From contig JAJYGW010000351.1 of the NCBI GenBank assembly GCA_021790615.1, positions 1-7,680 on the forward strand: 7,680 bases of DNA. The letters run 5' to 3'. The number at the start of each line of letters is the position of its first letter. Position 1 is the stretch's first letter. Both the position numbers and the translations under genes were made by a program. This DNA comes from Actinomycetes bacterium (GTDB lineage: Bacteria; Actinomycetota; Acidimicrobiia; Acidimicrobiales; JAKAOS01). This document shows positions 5,739-7,680 of the stretch, piece after piece. Below the pieces are notes generated by a model. That model did not search any database. It saw only the letters and a list, made by a program, of their open reading frames with translations, and was not told the origin of the DNA.

Positions 5739-7006
5739 TGCTCCACCTCACATATCCGTGCCGCGGTCAGTGCATAGACCTTCGCCGTCGAGACGAGGTC
5801 CTCGATGGACAGGTTCTCCCCGTCCGGGTGCGGGAGCCCGCTCGACGCTCCGTAGTTGACCGTCTCGATCCCGTAGCGGGTGAGGATCGAGGCGTCCGAC
5901 GACCACCGCACCGTGTCGTGCTCGGGCGGCCCGCCGAAGACGTCGGCGTGCGACGCTTCGAGCGCTCGCACGAGATCGTGCTCCGCTTCGATCTCTGCGC
6001 CCGGGCTGGTGACGAAGATCTCGTGCTCGAAGCCGGCGTCGGGAAACGCCGCTCGAAGGTCGGCCACCAGCCCTGCGACGCGGTGGCAGGCGTGCTGCAG
6101 CGTCATCGTCGGAGGGACCCGGACGTCGAGGAACGCATCGGCGCGCTGCGGGGTCCTGCTCACCCGCCACGGATCACCCGCGCGCGCCGCGCCCAGGTTC
6201 ACCACGCCTGGCTGTCCGCCGTAGGCGCTCTCCTCCTCGAAAGCGTCGATCCAGCGCTCGATCACCGGCAGCGCGCGGGCCATCCGGAGGATGGCGTTGT
6301 CCTGGCGCAGCTTCCGAGAGAAGGCGGTGTGGACGAAGGGGCCGGTGCACGAGATGCGGACCCACACGGTGCCGTAGTGCCCCGTCACCACTCGGTTCTC
6401 GGTCGGCTCGCCCAGGACGCACAGGTCGATCGCCCCTCCGCCGTGCGACGCCAGGTAGTGGCTGCCAGCCGAGTAGCCCCGGTACTGGGCCCCGGTGTAC
6501 TCGGTGCCCCACTGGGTCTTCTCGATCTCGCCCACCACTGCCGCCACGACGACCGAGCCCCTCAGGGCGACCCCGGCGTCCTTGAGCGCCGCGACCGCCT
6601 CGAGGTAGCAGGCGATCGCACCCTTCATGTTGGCGATCCCGAGGCCCCACAAGCGCCCGTCGCGCTCATACGCGGCGGGCTGGAAACCCGGCCGGTCCCG
6701 CAGATGCGGTTCGGCACCCGAGTACGAGGTATCCATGTGCCCGTTGAACATCAGGGTGCGCCCGCCCCCCGAACCCGGCAGCCTCCCCAGCACGTTCGGC
6801 CGTCCGGGCTCCACCTCTTGGAGCGCCGTGGTGAGCCCCAACGCCTCGCAGCGGGCCTCCACCACGTGCGCGACCGCTTCCTCGCTCCCCGTAGGGCTCG
6901 GGGTGTCCACGAGAGAACGAGCCGTGTCGACGAGCCGACGCTCGTCGACGCACGATGAGATCGTTCGCACGCGAGGATCGTCGAGGGATCCGACGTTCGC
7001 CATCAT
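5735..7006 (-). CDS. M20-family metallohydrolase (ArgE/DapE/carboxypeptidase G2 type) with Asn at the bridging-Asp position
   Basis: A 423-residue cytoplasmic protein with no signal peptide, normal length for M20 amidohydrolases, which remove acyl groups or cleave peptide-like C-N bonds using two zinc ions. In order: GHMDT at 89-93 (H90 metal ligand, D92 catalytic-site Asp); GLGIANMKGA at 121-130, the counterpart of the family's DMKG motif but with N126 for the metal-bridging Asp; VVGEIEK at 157-163 in place of the usual DEE catalytic motif (E160/E162); LGEPT at 198-202 (E200 ligand); a dimerisation-type domain from about 205 to 325 with FVHTAF (H226); and SGLPHPDGE at 389-397 (H393, C-terminal ligand). 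The ATG at 7004-7006 overlaps the upstream stop; a second ATG follows immediately, and no strong Shine-Dalgarno is visible, consistent with coupling. Acyl-amino-acid deacylase or amidohydrolase is the best reading. Substrate is unknown. Confidence 0.9.
   Translation of the reverse strand: MMANVGSLDDPRVRTISSCVDERRLVDTARSLVDTPSPTGSEEAVAHVVEARCEALGLTTALQEVEPGRPNVLGRLPGSGGGRTLMFNGHMDTSYSGAEPHLRDRPGFQPAAYERDGRLWGLGIANMKGAIACYLEAVAALKDAGVALRGSVVVAAVVGEIEKTQWGTEYTGAQYRGYSAGSHYLASHGGGAIDLCVLGEPTENRVVTGHYGTVWVRISCTGPFVHTAFSRKLRQDNAILRMARALPVIERWIDAFEEESAYGGQPGVVNLGAARAGDPWRVSRTPQRADAFLDVRVPPTMTLQHACHRVAGLVADLRAAFPDAGFEHEIFVTSPGAEIEAEHDLVRALEASHADVFGGPPEHDTVRWSSDASILTRYGIETVNYGASSGLPHPDGENLSIEDLVSTAKVYALTAARICEVEQ
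5741..5749 (-). promoter_or_regulatory. Ribosome binding site for the FAH-family gene
   Basis: GAGGTGGAG lies just upstream of the ATG at 5736-5738, inside the last codons of the M20 gene. GAGG sits 7 bases from the ATG. It supports the ATGA-overlap start. Confidence 0.6.
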
Positions 7007-7680
7007 CGGCCAAAGTGCGGAAGCACCTGGGAGGCGAAGAGGTCGAGCTGCGCCTCCCGGTGCGCGCCCCAGAGCTCGAGCATGATGTGCGTGCAGCCGG
7101 CGTCCGCGTACTCCTCGATCGCGGCGATGCAGTCGCGTGGCGTGCCGGCGATGGGCTTGGTCCGGTCGAGGATGGAGTCGGTCACCGCCGAGGCGGCGGC
7201 GAGGCGTCCGCCCTGGCGCATGGCATCCGCGATGGGTCTGATCTCCTCGCGATCGAGCCCCGCCGACTCGAGCAGCTCGTCCGCTGACGCCTGGATGTTC
7301 TCGACCTTGTTGGCCAGGTACATCCCGGCGATCTCGCGGGCGCCCTCGCGGCCCTTCTCGCGGTCCTCGTCGATCGACGCCACGATCGTGCAGCCGAGGT
7401 CGATGGCATCGGGGTCTCTCCCCGCTTTCGCCGCACCCTCGGCGAGGTTCCGACGAGACCGGCGCACGAACTCAGGGGTGGTGATGCTCGGCGTGAGAAG
7501 TCCGTCGGCGATCTCTCCTGCCGTCTGCTGGAGCCGCGGTCCGGTCCCCGCGATGTAGATCGGCGACACCTCGCGAGGGCACGCCGCGTCGGGTCGGAGG
7601 GCAGGCAGCGCGGCGTCGAACACCGCGCCGTGGTAATCGACCTCGCCGCCTCCGAGCGCAGCTCGCACGATCTCGACGCT
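7003..7680 (-). CDS. LLM-class flavin/F420-dependent oxidoreductase, C-terminal part (5' partial)
   Basis: The frame is open through the right edge and gives 225 C-terminal residues beginning SVEIVRAALGGGEVDYHG. Luciferase-like (bacterial luciferase/F420-dependent reductase) proteins are usually about 320-350 residues, so roughly 100-120 N-terminal residues are missing. Family features seen are the 'alLgGgEVDYHGavF' segment, the PIYIAGTGP strand-turn that normally contacts the cofactor phosphate, AGEIADGLL just after it, a GRDPDAIDL segment, and the late IAGTPRDCIAAIEEYADAGCTHIML region, typical of TIM-barrel LLM proteins. The family oxidises or reduces small organic substrates using FMNH2 or F420. 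The cofactor cannot be settled without the N-terminus. An internal GTG at 7666-7668 is codon 5 of the visible frame and not the start. The stop overlaps the start of the M20 gene in an ATGA. Family assignment is confident; substrate is unknown. Confidence 0.88.
   Translation of the reverse strand, partial: SVEIVRAALGGGEVDYHGAVFDAALPALRPDAACPREVSPIYIAGTGPRLQQTAGEIADGLLTPSITTPEFVRRSRRNLAEGAAKAGRDPDAIDLGCTIVASIDEDREKGREGAREIAGMYLANKVENIQASADELLESAGLDREEIRPIADAMRQGGRLAAASAVTDSILDRTKPIAGTPRDCIAAIEEYADAGCTHIMLELWGAHREAQLDLFASQVLPHFGR

Larger units (their letters stand above)
1..7680 (-). other. Seven-gene co-directional operon (catabolic-type), open at both ends
   Basis: All seven genes read leftward. 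Junctions in transcription order are: a 4-base ATGA overlap at 7003-7006, a 4-base ATGA overlap at 5735-5738, a 19-base gap at 4823-4841, a 4-base ATGA overlap at 3650-3653, a 91-base gap at 2639-2729 and a 15-base gap at 1481-1495. Such spacing implies one transcript with translational coupling. The first and last genes are cut by the window edges, so promoter, terminator and any regulator or transporter must lie outside. The products are all soluble enzymes of small-molecule metabolism: LLM oxidoreductase, M20 hydrolase, FAH-family enzyme, two M24 proteins, a ketopantoate-reductase-family enzyme and an FAD oxidoreductase. A shared catabolic role is inferred from context only. The operon layout itself is well supported. 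Confidence 0.85.

Noticed and set aside
5738..6958. Plus-strand open frame of about 406 codons opposite the M20 gene.
   Set aside because: It is rich in Arg, Val, Asp and His in the pattern of a reversed GC-rich gene, and it mirrors the M20 reading frame with its clear motifs.

Overview
This is a high-GC (roughly two-thirds G+C by eye), gene-dense bacterial segment in which every gene lies on the minus strand, so transcription runs from the right edge to the left edge. The base composition, the F420/FMN-type luciferase-like oxidoreductase and the mixture of enzyme families would suit a high-GC actinomycete-type or similar environmental bacterium. Nothing in the window fixes the taxon, and that placement is only an inference.

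In transcription order there are seven genes: (1) the C-terminal two-thirds of a luciferase-like (LLM) flavin/F420-dependent oxidoreductase, 7003-7680, cut by the right edge; (2) an M20-family metallohydrolase, 5735-7006; (3) a fumarylacetoacetate-hydrolase (FAH) superfamily enzyme, 4842-5738; (4) a first M24-family (aminopeptidase P/creatinase fold) protein, 3650-4822; (5) a ketopantoate-reductase-family NAD(P)H-dependent oxidoreductase, 2730-3653; (6) a second, much more divergent M24/creatinase-like protein, 1496-2638; (7) an FAD-dependent oxidoreductase of the phytoene-dehydrogenase-related/amine-oxidase type, 1-1480, cut by the left edge close to its C-terminus. Three junctions are ATGA stop/start overlaps. 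Two others are gaps of 15 and 19 bases. The only larger gap is 91 bases (2639-2729), so this looks like one polycistronic unit that continues beyond both edges. No transporter, regulator, RNA gene, mobile element, CRISPR array or convincing promoter is visible.

The gene set has the look of a cytoplasmic catabolic pathway for a small nitrogen-containing organic compound. A flavin-dependent oxygenase or dehydrogenase could act first. Creatinase-like and M20 amidohydrolase-like enzymes could break C-N or amide bonds. An FAH-family enzyme could process a keto- or enol-acid, a ketopantoate-reductase-like enzyme could interconvert a 2-keto and a 2-hydroxy acid, and an FAD enzyme could oxidise an amine or C-C bond. 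I do not recognise the combination as a characterised pathway. The substrate and order of steps are inference.

The most notable details are in the metal sites. The second M24 protein has lost most of the canonical dinuclear ligands while keeping the fold signature, as creatinase does. The first M24 protein has Glu for the first Asp. The M20 protein has Asn at the position of the normally metal-bridging Asp.
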